Positions 7,640 to 15,282 of a DNA stretch of 64,000 bases are shown here, piece by piece. The stretch is from OLB9 sp041392785. Its GTDB lineage: Bacteria; Bacteroidota; Bacteroidia; Chitinophagales; Saprospiraceae. The notes below the pieces were generated by a model that saw nothing but the letters and a program-made list of their open reading frames with translations, did not search any database and had not been told where the DNA came from. How positions within the stretch are numbered: position 1 is the first letter of the stretch; every line of letters begins with the position of its first letter. The DNA lies in the NCBI GenBank assembly GCA_041392785.1, contig JAWKLK010000001.1, forward strand, positions 372,001-436,000. The letters run 5' to 3'. Made by a program: the position numbers and the translations under genes.

Positions 7640-9790
7640 CTAAAATAACGATTTGAATTGCACATTGGAAAATATCAACTCATTGTTTTTTTTCTGGTTG
7701 AATTTGGAGACTTTTATAGCGATTTTAGTGGTACTTTCCTTGACATGAATTGGTATTTCTATACGCAATGTATTGCCGTCGATTTGTTTATAATTAAACC
7801 TATTGGCTTCTCCGATATAATCGACTTTAGCATCAAGTTTGTCAAATTGCCAAACCTCAGTATTGCTTAACACATAGGTAGCATCAGGACATTCTAGCTG
7901 ATAGGATAATAGATAATCTCCTGGAACCAAAACTTCTTTTTCTATGTAAGCTTCAAAACCCCAACCAGTACTGCCTTTGATTTTTTCAAATTGCAATGAT
8001 TTTGAAAATTTAGGTATAACCTGGATGATGGTATCTATAGAATCACGATATTGCTTGACAATCTGATCAAAATCTGAAAGCTCTAGTTTTCTCAATTTTA
8101 TTTCATCATTTTCGTACACAATAGGTGAATTTTTCGTCCAATGGCTCAATCGCGCTCTTGTATCGTTGATGGGCTGTTTGCTTTCTATGACCAAGATAGG
8201 CTTCATACTTTTTTGCTTAAGAATATGTATAATTTCTGGTACTTTAATTGGCTGATTTACCATCTCATTGAGCAAGAGTGCATGCTTTAGTGAAGTTCGG
8301 CTCATATTTACCGCCATACTTGGCAACTGCAAATTATAACCAATTTTAAACGCTTGATTTACATTTTCTGCTTGATCCCACCATGAAAAACCCTCTGATC
8401 CAATATTGAAGTATGGATCTGACAAGGTGGCTTGATAAGCAGTGTGGTCTATGGATAGATTCATTTTTGAATCACAATAATAACTATCTAATTTTGTCTG
8501 GTATGAAGGTAACGCATGATGGAATAGCAAGCCTTCGATCACTATTATTGCTGGAATACTATACATCACGAATGGGTGTGCATCTCTGGATTTTAACCAT
8601 TGATATATCATGGGAATACCCAATAAATTGATAGCGTAAAAACTCACCCATCCTACCCTACCAATGCTTCTAAACTGTTTGAATGGGCCTGTGTAGTCTA
8701 ATAACCAACCTAGTCCGGGAATAGTAAAAGGCAACCCAAAAGAAATAAAAACTGTCAAAATAAAAATTAAAAAAAGATACATTTTCAAACTTCCTTTTTC
8801 AAAATATTGCTTAAAAACTCTATATCTAAAGACCAAATAATACAAACCCAACAATATGGTTAGCACGCCTGCCAATCCTACATAATTTCTACCTTCAAAA
8901 TCAATGGTACGCACTTTTACAATATTGTTATTGATAAACTCATACAAAGGCAAACAATAACTAAAGAGCAATCCTTCCCAACTGGAATGGTAAGAGAAGA
9001 AACCCCATGGTTCATTAGGTCTGTCTGAAGCATGATTAAAGTAAGATGAAAAAAATGTAAGAATAGCAAATGGCATCACTACTTGAATCATCACAGCTTT
9101 GATGCTATCCCACCATTTTATTTGTGGATGGCTCGACAGTACATAAATGCCGATAGATAGCAATGCAAATATTGCTCCAGTAATGAAATAGTACATGTGC
9201 AGTAAGCCGCTCAAAGTGATAATTACTGCAATGGGAATGCTTAACTTTACTACATTTTTGCTCTGCCAAATCTGAATCCAGAAATAAAACAACCAAGGAA
9301 GGATAGGATAAAACATAGAAAAATGTCCATTAAATCTAAGGATTTGTGGATTGAGTAAAATAAGTCCAAGTGTACAAAATAATGAAAATAGAAACTCTAT
9401 TTTCATTAGCCTAAAACATAAAAACAAACCCAAACCTCCAAAGATAATGCCCAGTAATAAGCTGAGATTGTGAATAGCTGGTAGTTGACATAATAGTGAA
9501 GGAAAAACCTTTGATATGACTTTTACTGTATTAGCCAATAGAGGTTGATTGTCTGTGAAAATGATGTTTTCACCAAAAGGATAATTCATTCCTTCAAAAG
9601 TCATGTAGGTGCTGTCATTATGGACATGATACATAAATGTGAAGTAATTTTTCATACCATCCCCATTTGGTACTAAAAAATAATTGGGATGTTGGATGAC
9701 TTTATAAAAGACAGCTACAATAAAAAAAATGAGGATCAAGAGAGCATAAATCCATTCTTTTTTTGGAATAGCATTTTGCGATGAAGTCAT
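7640..9790 (-). CDS. large multi-spanning membrane protein, GT-C/YfhO-like
   Basis: Protein of 716 aa. Residues 1 to about 430 hold roughly twelve membrane segments; the first extracytoplasmic loop contains FLVPNGDGMKNYF with an acidic residue as in GT-C enzymes and YfhO-like proteins. The last ~150 residues look like a soluble beta-sandwich (alternating strands ending ELIFSNVQFKSLF), plausibly facing the periplasm. Function is not certain: a glycosyltransferase using lipid-linked sugar, or a YfhO-type envelope polymer modification protein. It lies between two GT2 genes and next to two other GT-C-like genes, which supports a glycan role. Confidence 0.6.
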   Translation of the reverse strand: MTSSQNAIPKKEWIYALLILIFFIVAVFYKVIQHPNYFLVPNGDGMKNYFTFMYHVHNDSTYMTFEGMNYPFGENIIFTDNQPLLANTVKVISKVFPSLLCQLPAIHNLSLLLGIIFGGLGLFLCFRLMKIEFLFSLFCTLGLILLNPQILRFNGHFSMFYPILPWLFYFWIQIWQSKNVVKLSIPIAVIITLSGLLHMYYFITGAIFALLSIGIYVLSSHPQIKWWDSIKAVMIQVVMPFAILTFFSSYFNHASDRPNEPWGFFSYHSSWEGLLFSYCLPLYEFINNNIVKVRTIDFEGRNYVGLAGVLTILLGLYYLVFRYRVFKQYFEKGSLKMYLFLIFILTVFISFGLPFTIPGLGWLLDYTGPFKQFRSIGRVGWVSFYAINLLGIPMIYQWLKSRDAHPFVMYSIPAIIVIEGLLFHHALPSYQTKLDSYYCDSKMNLSIDHTAYQATLSDPYFNIGSEGFSWWDQAENVNQAFKIGYNLQLPSMAVNMSRTSLKHALLLNEMVNQPIKVPEIIHILKQKSMKPILVIESKQPINDTRARLSHWTKNSPIVYENDEIKLRKLELSDFDQIVKQYRDSIDTIIQVIPKFSKSLQFEKIKGSTGWGFEAYIEKEVLVPGDYLLSYQLECPDATYVLSNTEVWQFDKLDAKVDYIGEANRFNYKQIDGNTLRIEIPIHVKESTTKIAIKVSKFNQKKNNELIFSNVQFKSLF

Positions 9791-9808
9791 AACCTTGTTT
9801 TATGACAG

Positions 9809-9816
9809 CAAATATA
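9809..9816 (-). promoter_or_regulatory. Bacteroidota-type -7 element
   Basis: TATATTTG on the minus strand, 18 nt before the ATG at 9790. No convincing -33 TTTG at 18-21 nt. Confidence 0.45.
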
Positions 9817-10134
9817 GGATTAAAGATGACTAAATGGATAAAAACGAGGTATGAATAATTATGGAGTTTATATAGATAATAAACATCAGTTCTAACTACT
9901 CGATTGGTGTATTGATGTTTCGAAACTGCATTGTTTAGCAACAAAACCCAAAAAATTGTGGTGGTTTTTGAAGATAGAAGTATGAAAAGGCAATAGAATA
10001 ATAATTCAACATTTGTCATATATGGTGATATTGGCAGATGAACATTCAAAATAGCTATTAGGTATTTTAGATACTAATACCACACAAGGTTTTAATAAAA
10101 GTTTGACTTAGCAATCACACATTTTTATTTCACT

Positions 10135-10165
10135 CTTGCCAAATAAGAAATATTTACTAATTTTG
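10135..10165 (+). promoter_or_regulatory. Bacteroidota promoter for the 42-aa ORF
   Basis: CTTG (10135-10138), 19 nt spacer, TAATTTTG (10158-10165). The -7 element is perfect and the -33 is one base off TTTG. It sits 24 nt before the ATG at 10190, which supports that the small ORF is expressed. Confidence 0.55.
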
Positions 10166-10189
10166 CAAATCCTTTAAAAATGTGGTATC

Positions 10190-10318
10190 ATGTCAGCAAA
10201 TAACGATTACGGAAGAAAAGGAGCCATTTTTGGCAAGATCATATTTACTATTATATTATTCATCATCTTATTGATATGGATATATAATAAAAACGGTCAC
10301 TTTGTTCCGGTTCAGTAA
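10190..10318 (+). CDS. small single-span membrane protein, 42 aa
   Basis: ORF of 42 codons not covered by usual length cut-offs. It encodes a polar, positively charged N-terminus (MSANNDYGRKGA), one hydrophobic segment of about 19 residues (FGKIIFTIILFIILLIWIY) and a short polar tail. It has a good promoter at 10135-10165 and is followed after 57 nt by a GT2 gene on the same strand. An earlier ATG at 10180 is in another frame. I do not recognise a family; it could be an accessory subunit of the membrane glycosylation genes around it, but that is a guess. Confidence 0.5.
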   Translation: MSANNDYGRKGAIFGKIIFTIILFIILLIWIYNKNGHFVPVQ

Positions 10319-10375
10319 GCCTGTTTTTGTCCCTAGTGCGCGTCAAATCTGTTTTTTACCAGAAAACTTTTCTTA

Positions 10376-11113
10376 ATGTATAAAAACAAGAAGGTTGTTG
10401 TGGTATTGCCTGCTTATAACGCTGCGCTTACACTCAAAAAAACATATGATGAGATTCCTTTTGATCTCGTAGATGATGTCATTTTATGCGATGATGCCTC
10501 CAAAGACAATACTGTGGATCTGGCGTCCGAGATAGGGATCAATCACATCATTAAGCACGAAAAAAATAAAGGCTACGGTGGAAATCAAAAATCACTCTAT
10601 AATAAGGCTCTGGAATTAAATGGTGACATTATCATCATGTTACACCCTGATTATCAATATACGCCATTACTTATTCCGTCTATGGTCAATATCATTGGTG
10701 ATGATTTGTACCCAGTAGTATTAGGTTCAAGAATTTTGGGAAAAGGTGCACTAAAAGGTGGAATGCCGTTATACAAATATATCGCTAACAGATTCCTGAC
10801 ATTTACCCAAAATTTTTTAATCAGATATAAACTCTCTGAGTATCACACGGGCTATAGAGCTTTCAGCAGACAAGTGCTTTTGGATATCAAATTTAATAAT
10901 AATTCTGACGATTTTATTTTTGACAACGAAATGCTGTCTCAGATTATTTATAAAGGTTTTGACATTGCAGAAGTCACCTGCCCAACGAAGTATTTCGATG
11001 AAGCATCTTCCATCAATTTCAGACGAAGTGCCAAATACGGATTAGGTGTTTTGCGAGTTTCAATTAATCATGCTTTATGTAAATTAGGACTTAGTTCTTC
11101 TAATTTGTACTAA
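10376..11113 (+). CDS. glycosyltransferase family 2, dolichyl-phosphate mannose synthase-like
   Basis: GT-A fold enzyme of 245 aa without clear membrane segments. VVVLPAYNAALTL and DVILCDDASKDNT form the nucleotide-sugar site, NKGYGGNQKSLYNKAL the donor loop, LHPDYQYTP contains the metal-binding Asp region, and EYHTGYRAFSRQVL plus FIFDNEMLSQI are typical of the DPM1/UgtP-like group. Expected product is a polyprenyl-phosphate-linked sugar made on the cytoplasmic side of the membrane. It is distinct in sequence from the GT2 at 3852, so two lipid-linked donors may be made by this region. Confidence 0.87.
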   Translation: MYKNKKVVVVLPAYNAALTLKKTYDEIPFDLVDDVILCDDASKDNTVDLASEIGINHIIKHEKNKGYGGNQKSLYNKALELNGDIIIMLHPDYQYTPLLIPSMVNIIGDDLYPVVLGSRILGKGALKGGMPLYKYIANRFLTFTQNFLIRYKLSEYHTGYRAFSRQVLLDIKFNNNSDDFIFDNEMLSQIIYKGFDIAEVTCPTKYFDEASSINFRRSAKYGLGVLRVSINHALCKLGLSSSNLY

Positions 11114-11119
11114 ATTTAC

Positions 11120-11127
11120 TATTTTTG
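11120..11127 (+). promoter_or_regulatory. Bacteroidota-type -7 element
   Basis: TATTTTTG located 20 nt before the ATG at 11147, immediately after the GT2 stop. A TTTG occurs at 11104-11107 but the 12-nt spacer is too short. Confidence 0.45.
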
Positions 11128-11146
11128 CCTTTTAAAACCTAAAGAT

Positions 11147-11740
11147 ATGTCTTCAAAATCATCCATTATACTGGCTTTCTCATTGATGGCAATAGCTGCT
11201 TTTTCTAGATTGATTCCACATATGCCAAACTTTACAGCTGTCGAAGGTTTGACATTATTTGGAGCGGCTTTTCTAGGCAGTAAGCGTATTACAGCATTCT
11301 ATGTATTAGCTATGCTTTGGATTACAGATTTTGTTATCAATAATACGATTGCAAGAGCTTTTTTTACAGAACAAGAAGGCATGGTTTGGTTTTCTGACTA
11401 CATGATTTTTAATGCAGTCAGTGTAGTAGCAATAGTATTTGTTGGAAGTAAATTTTTAGCAAAAATTACACCATTACGCATTGGTGCAGCCGGGATTAGT
11501 TCCACATTGATATTCTTTATAGTGACAAATTTTGGTGCATGGATTTCAAATCATGGTGGACTTTACAGCAAGGATTTAAATGGTTTGATGCAAGCCTTTG
11601 TGGCTGGTTTGCCTTTTTTACGAACATCCATCATTAGTACACTTGTATTTTGTACCATTATTTTTGGAGCAAAATACTTAATTGAAAAATTGATTTCAAA
11701 TTCAAGTACGGCAGCAAGTAGAAGTACATCAAACCTGTAA
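11147..11740 (+). CDS. DUF6580-like integral membrane protein
   Basis: Protein of 197 aa with about five membrane segments. The N-terminal SRLIPHMPNFTAVEGLTLFGAAFLG pattern (here split over residues about 21-45) and the later TNFGAWISN are the hallmarks of a widespread bacterial membrane family resembling ECF-transporter S components. Substrate and function are unknown. The tail after residue 180 is Ser/Thr-rich and low complexity. It has its own promoter element and converges with the GCS2-CBS gene. Confidence 0.75.
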   Translation: MSSKSSIILAFSLMAIAAFSRLIPHMPNFTAVEGLTLFGAAFLGSKRITAFYVLAMLWITDFVINNTIARAFFTEQEGMVWFSDYMIFNAVSVVAIVFVGSKFLAKITPLRIGAAGISSTLIFFIVTNFGAWISNHGGLYSKDLNGLMQAFVAGLPFLRTSIISTLVFCTIIFGAKYLIEKLISNSSTAASRSTSNL

Positions 11741-11753
11741 TTAAGTTAATATC

Positions 11754-13664
11754 TTACGACCTTTCAATCAATCGAGCGGTAATTCTCAAAAAGTCCGTTT
11801 CTGAAATTAATCCAACTAATTCGTCTCCGTTTACAACTGGTAGGCAACCTATCTTATTCTCTTTCATCATACGCATAGCATCCATGATATTGGCATCTTG
11901 AGTGATGGTTTTTGGATTTTTTATCATGATATCGGATACAAGCGTAGTTTTGCGAGAGTTTTGCTTGCAGTGAATATAGTGTCTCAACAACAATCTTGCT
12001 GTAACTAGCCCTACCAATTTCCCTTTACTATCCTCTACGGGAGTAAATCTTATAGTATTCCAATCCATCACTTCCGCTACCAAATCTACGATGTCATCTT
12101 TTTGCACCGTATAGAGGTCTGTGAGCATAAACTCTGACACTTTGAGATGGTGAGGTCGATACATTTTCAAGTCTGCTGGCGTGGGCATTGGCCATTCATG
12201 TACAGGTCGATTGGATTGCTGATTTGAAATCATAGTAGCTGTCAATATGCTCAAAGCTTCATCTGTACCGGTACTTTCCTGAAGTTTTGTGTATGCTCGT
12301 AACATCCATCTTGCACCGTTCATATGTTTCTCAGCCCTTCCTTGAATCACACCTAGGTACCTATCTATATCAGCAGAATCAACATTTCTTGATTCCAATC
12401 CTTTTCTGGCTATCGGAATGAGCTGTTTTACTAAATCCACTGCAGATATTTTCTCATCATTAAACCAAGTAAATTTGGAATCAATACCAAATTTTGCTGC
12501 TTTACCGAAATTATCCCTTGCATCAACAAATGACATGAGCTGCCTGATGTCATCAACTTCCATTGACAGACCTATCATTGCACCCAGCCAAAAACACGAA
12601 TTTGCCACTTCATCTATCACTGTAGGTCCAGAAGGCAAAATTCTATTTTCTATTCTGAGATGTGGTTTTCCATTATCACTGATCCCATAGCATGGCCTAT
12701 TCCATCTATAAACTGTACTATTATGCACTTGTAGAGCCCTTAGTTTTGGTACTTGACCAATTTTTATCATCGCTTGGGAATCTTCTTCCACATCACTGGC
12801 CAATAAAACCCTGAATCGTGCAATATCTTCTCTATATATCTCTAAAATGGACTCATGCAACCAATCTCTACCAAAACTCACTCTTGGACTGCGCTCTCTC
12901 ATATGATCGTGTGTAGAACGGGTATCCAAAGACTGCTGAAATAATGCGATCCTAGTTTCGTGCCACAAACGTTTTCCAAATACAATTGGGCTATTCGCAG
13001 AGATGGCCATGACAGGACCTGCTAACGCCTGCGCAATATTGTACATTTTGACAAATTCATAAGGTGCCACCTGAAGGTGAACCTGAAAACTTGTATTACT
13101 CGCTTCAAGCAATGGAGAATCATGTTTCACTAATAGTTCGTCTATCCCAAGAATTCTGAGTTCATAAGCATGACCCATCAGCTGTCTGTTTAAGGCCTCC
13201 ATCAAGGCAAAATATCTCTTTTTGGGAGTAAGATTTGCCATATCAAGATGATACTTCCTCAAAGTAGGCAAGATCCCTGTCAAAACAATGGATGTATCCA
13301 TCCCATCGAGGACTTCTTGTATTTTTTTAAGTTTATAATCATTCTCCCTTTCAAGATCAGAAAAACACTTCCCTTCAAATACTTTGGGCTCAATATTCGT
13401 CTCCAAATTGAATTTTGCTAATTCAGTTTCTACCCAAGGATATTCTTCCATTTTATCAAGTGCTTCCATAGCGACCAACGAGGGTTTGAAAGTGGTATTA
13501 TCTACCATAACCATCTCTTGTTCAGCACCTATACGCATTACGTCAGATTCAAACCAATGATTCTGCAACATAAATTCTAATGCATTAACGTCATTCAATA
13601 ATGAACGTACGAATTTTTGCATTTTTTTCTGATCATCTACCAAAGACACTTTCTGCTCTCCCAT
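11754..13664 (-). CDS. glutamate-cysteine ligase-like (GCS2) protein with C-terminal CBS pair
   Basis: Cytoplasmic protein of 636 aa joining an ATP-dependent carboxylate-amine ligase domain of the GCS2 family (about residues 40-400) to two CBS domains (about 500-555 and 570-632). The ligase part shows RIGAEQEMVMVD near the start and NTSFQVHLQV and HLRIENRILPSGPT, residues that line the GCS2 active site. GCS2 enzymes make gamma-glutamyl bonds, typically gamma-glutamylcysteine. CBS pairs bind adenosine nucleotides, so AMP/ATP-level control of the ligase is likely (inference). No glutathione synthetase gene is in the window, so the real product may be another gamma-glutamyl compound. ATG at 13664; single gene. 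Confidence 0.85.
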   Translation of the reverse strand: MGEQKVSLVDDQKKMQKFVRSLLNDVNALEFMLQNHWFESDVMRIGAEQEMVMVDNTTFKPSLVAMEALDKMEEYPWVETELAKFNLETNIEPKVFEGKCFSDLERENDYKLKKIQEVLDGMDTSIVLTGILPTLRKYHLDMANLTPKKRYFALMEALNRQLMGHAYELRILGIDELLVKHDSPLLEASNTSFQVHLQVAPYEFVKMYNIAQALAGPVMAISANSPIVFGKRLWHETRIALFQQSLDTRSTHDHMRERSPRVSFGRDWLHESILEIYREDIARFRVLLASDVEEDSQAMIKIGQVPKLRALQVHNSTVYRWNRPCYGISDNGKPHLRIENRILPSGPTVIDEVANSCFWLGAMIGLSMEVDDIRQLMSFVDARDNFGKAAKFGIDSKFTWFNDEKISAVDLVKQLIPIARKGLESRNVDSADIDRYLGVIQGRAEKHMNGARWMLRAYTKLQESTGTDEALSILTATMISNQQSNRPVHEWPMPTPADLKMYRPHHLKVSEFMLTDLYTVQKDDIVDLVAEVMDWNTIRFTPVEDSKGKLVGLVTARLLLRHYIHCKQNSRKTTLVSDIMIKNPKTITQDANIMDAMRMMKENKIGCLPVVNGDELVGLISETDFLRITARLIERS

Positions 13665-13841
13665 CTCGTGGATTATTACTAATTAATAAAATGATATATC
13701 CAAAATAAAGCCAAATTTAGCGAAAGGTAAATATTTTTTCCATTTGATGTAATATTTTTTTAAATCTTAAAAAAGTGCCATTTTTTCTTTCGAAATACCA
13801 AAGTCATTTGGTCAATGTATTTACGATCCAGCTCAATTAAC

Positions 13842-13849
13842 TACCTTTG
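13842..13849 (+). promoter_or_regulatory. Bacteroidota-type -7 element for thrC
   Basis: TACCTTTG, 27 nt before the thrC ATG. No clear -33 TTTG at the usual distance. Confidence 0.5.
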
Positions 13850-13876
13850 TCGGCGTAATAAAATCCTTCAATATTC

Positions 13877-15184
13877 ATGTATTTTTATTCTACAAATAAT
13901 AAAGGCCATAAAGTCAGTTTAAAAACAGCAGTGATGGAGTCCTTAGCACCTGATAATGGATTATATATGCCAGAGAATTTTACAACTCTACCTGACACTT
14001 TCTTCCAAAATTTACCTTCACTATCTCTCCAAGAAATCGGAGTTGAAATAACCAAAAATATGTTAGGAAGTGAGTTGAATGAATCCGAAATAGAAACGAT
14101 AGTTTACGATGCATTGACTTTTCCTGCTCCATTAGTGCCTTTGGACTCTCAAAAATACGCATTGGAATTATGGCACGGACCAAGCCTTGCTTTCAAGGAT
14201 TTTGGCGCGCGATTTATGGCGAAATTGATGGGTCATTTTATTGCAACCGGAGACAAAACGCAAACCATTCTCGTAGCTACTTCAGGGGATACAGGAGGTG
14301 CAGTTGCAGCAGGATTTTTCAATACGCCGGGAATAAAAGTTATCATTTTATTTCCGAAGGGCAAGGTGAGTGAATTACAAGAGATGCAGCTTACTACCTT
14401 TGGCGGCAATATAGAGGCAATAGAAGTGGACGGTAACTTTGATGATTGCCAATCCTTGGTTAAACAAGCATTTCTAGACAAAGAAATAAACAATAAGTAC
14501 CACCTTAGTAGTGCCAATAGTATCAATATAGCTCGACTTATCCCACAAAGTTTCTACTATTTTGAAGCTTATAAACAGGTTAAGTCTGTTTCAAAAGATA
14601 AAGACATAGTTTTCAGTGTGCCAAGTGGAAATTTCGGCAATCTGACAGCTGGTTTGATTGGAAAAAAAATGGGATTGCCAATAAAAAGATTCATTGCAGC
14701 AACAAATAGTAATCATATTGTCCCCGACTATCTTATATCAGGCAAGTATGAACCCAAACCTTCTGTTCCCACAATAAGTAATGCGATGGATGTAGGTGCA
14801 CCAAGTAATTTTACCAGAATTATGGATTTATATCAGCATGATTATCAGTCTATTAAAAAAGATATGAATGGTTTTTGGCTGGATGATGAAGGCACTAAAA
14901 ATGCTATGAAAGAGGCTTATACGAAATATAACTACATCTGCGATCCTCATGGTGCCATTGGTTATAAATCCTTGGATACGTTGAGCAATAATGAAGTGGG
15001 TATCTTTTTAGAGACTGCACATCCTGCTAAATTTTTGGATACCTGCCAAACTGTTTTAGAAACTGAGATAGCTATACCAGATGCATTACTGGCTATTAAA
15101 GGCAAAGCTAAAGAGTCCACAACCCTAAGTAAAGATTTCAAATCATTCAAAACTTACCTATTGGATAAAAATAACTACTATTAA
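13877..15184 (+). CDS. thrC: threonine synthase
   Basis: PLP-dependent enzyme of 435 aa converting O-phosphohomoserine to threonine, the last step of threonine synthesis. The N-terminal domain starts MYFYSTNNKG and runs to APDNGLYMPE. The PLP-binding lysine is Lys107 in LAFKDFGARFM; the phosphate-binding loop ATSGDTGGAVAAGF and the later SANSINIARLIPQS and SVPSGNFGNLTAG complete the site. Length and motifs fit the class with the extra N-terminal domain. No other threonine-pathway genes (thrA, thrB) are adjacent, so it is transcribed alone. Confidence 0.96.
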   Translation: MYFYSTNNKGHKVSLKTAVMESLAPDNGLYMPENFTTLPDTFFQNLPSLSLQEIGVEITKNMLGSELNESEIETIVYDALTFPAPLVPLDSQKYALELWHGPSLAFKDFGARFMAKLMGHFIATGDKTQTILVATSGDTGGAVAAGFFNTPGIKVIILFPKGKVSELQEMQLTTFGGNIEAIEVDGNFDDCQSLVKQAFLDKEINNKYHLSSANSINIARLIPQSFYYFEAYKQVKSVSKDKDIVFSVPSGNFGNLTAGLIGKKMGLPIKRFIAATNSNHIVPDYLISGKYEPKPSVPTISNAMDVGAPSNFTRIMDLYQHDYQSIKKDMNGFWLDDEGTKNAMKEAYTKYNYICDPHGAIGYKSLDTLSNNEVGIFLETAHPAKFLDTCQTVLETEIAIPDALLAIKGKAKESTTLSKDFKSFKTYLLDKNNYY

Positions 15185-15230
15185 ACAAAATATTTCATAT
15201 ACATATATATCACATTATTAATAACTTAGC

Positions 15231-15238
15231 TATATTTG
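15231..15238 (+). promoter_or_regulatory. Bacteroidota-type -7 element
   Basis: TATATTTG, 44 nt upstream of the TMTC-like gene start at 15283. The -33 region is only A+T-rich. Confidence 0.45.
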
Positions 15239-15282
15239 CGATTATAAAACATCTTTAAACATTACAATCCTAAGCGGTCAAA

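Larger units (their letters stand above)
9791..10189. other. intergenic region without a recognisable gene
   Basis: About 400 nt between the divergent large membrane protein gene and the small ORF at 10190. It carries the minus promoter element near 9809 and the plus promoter at 10135-10165. An open frame on the minus strand at 9702-10049 has no family-like features and overlaps the start of the real gene. I see no repeats. Confidence 0.5.

Noticed and set aside
9702..10049. 115-codon open frame on the minus strand
   Set aside because: Overlaps the start of the real membrane protein gene, lacks coherent features, and the promoter element at 9809 fits the start at 9790 instead.
15185..15230. 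AT-dinucleotide run before the TMTC-like gene
   Set aside because: Short and consistent with general A+T richness; no repeat unit beyond a few copies.
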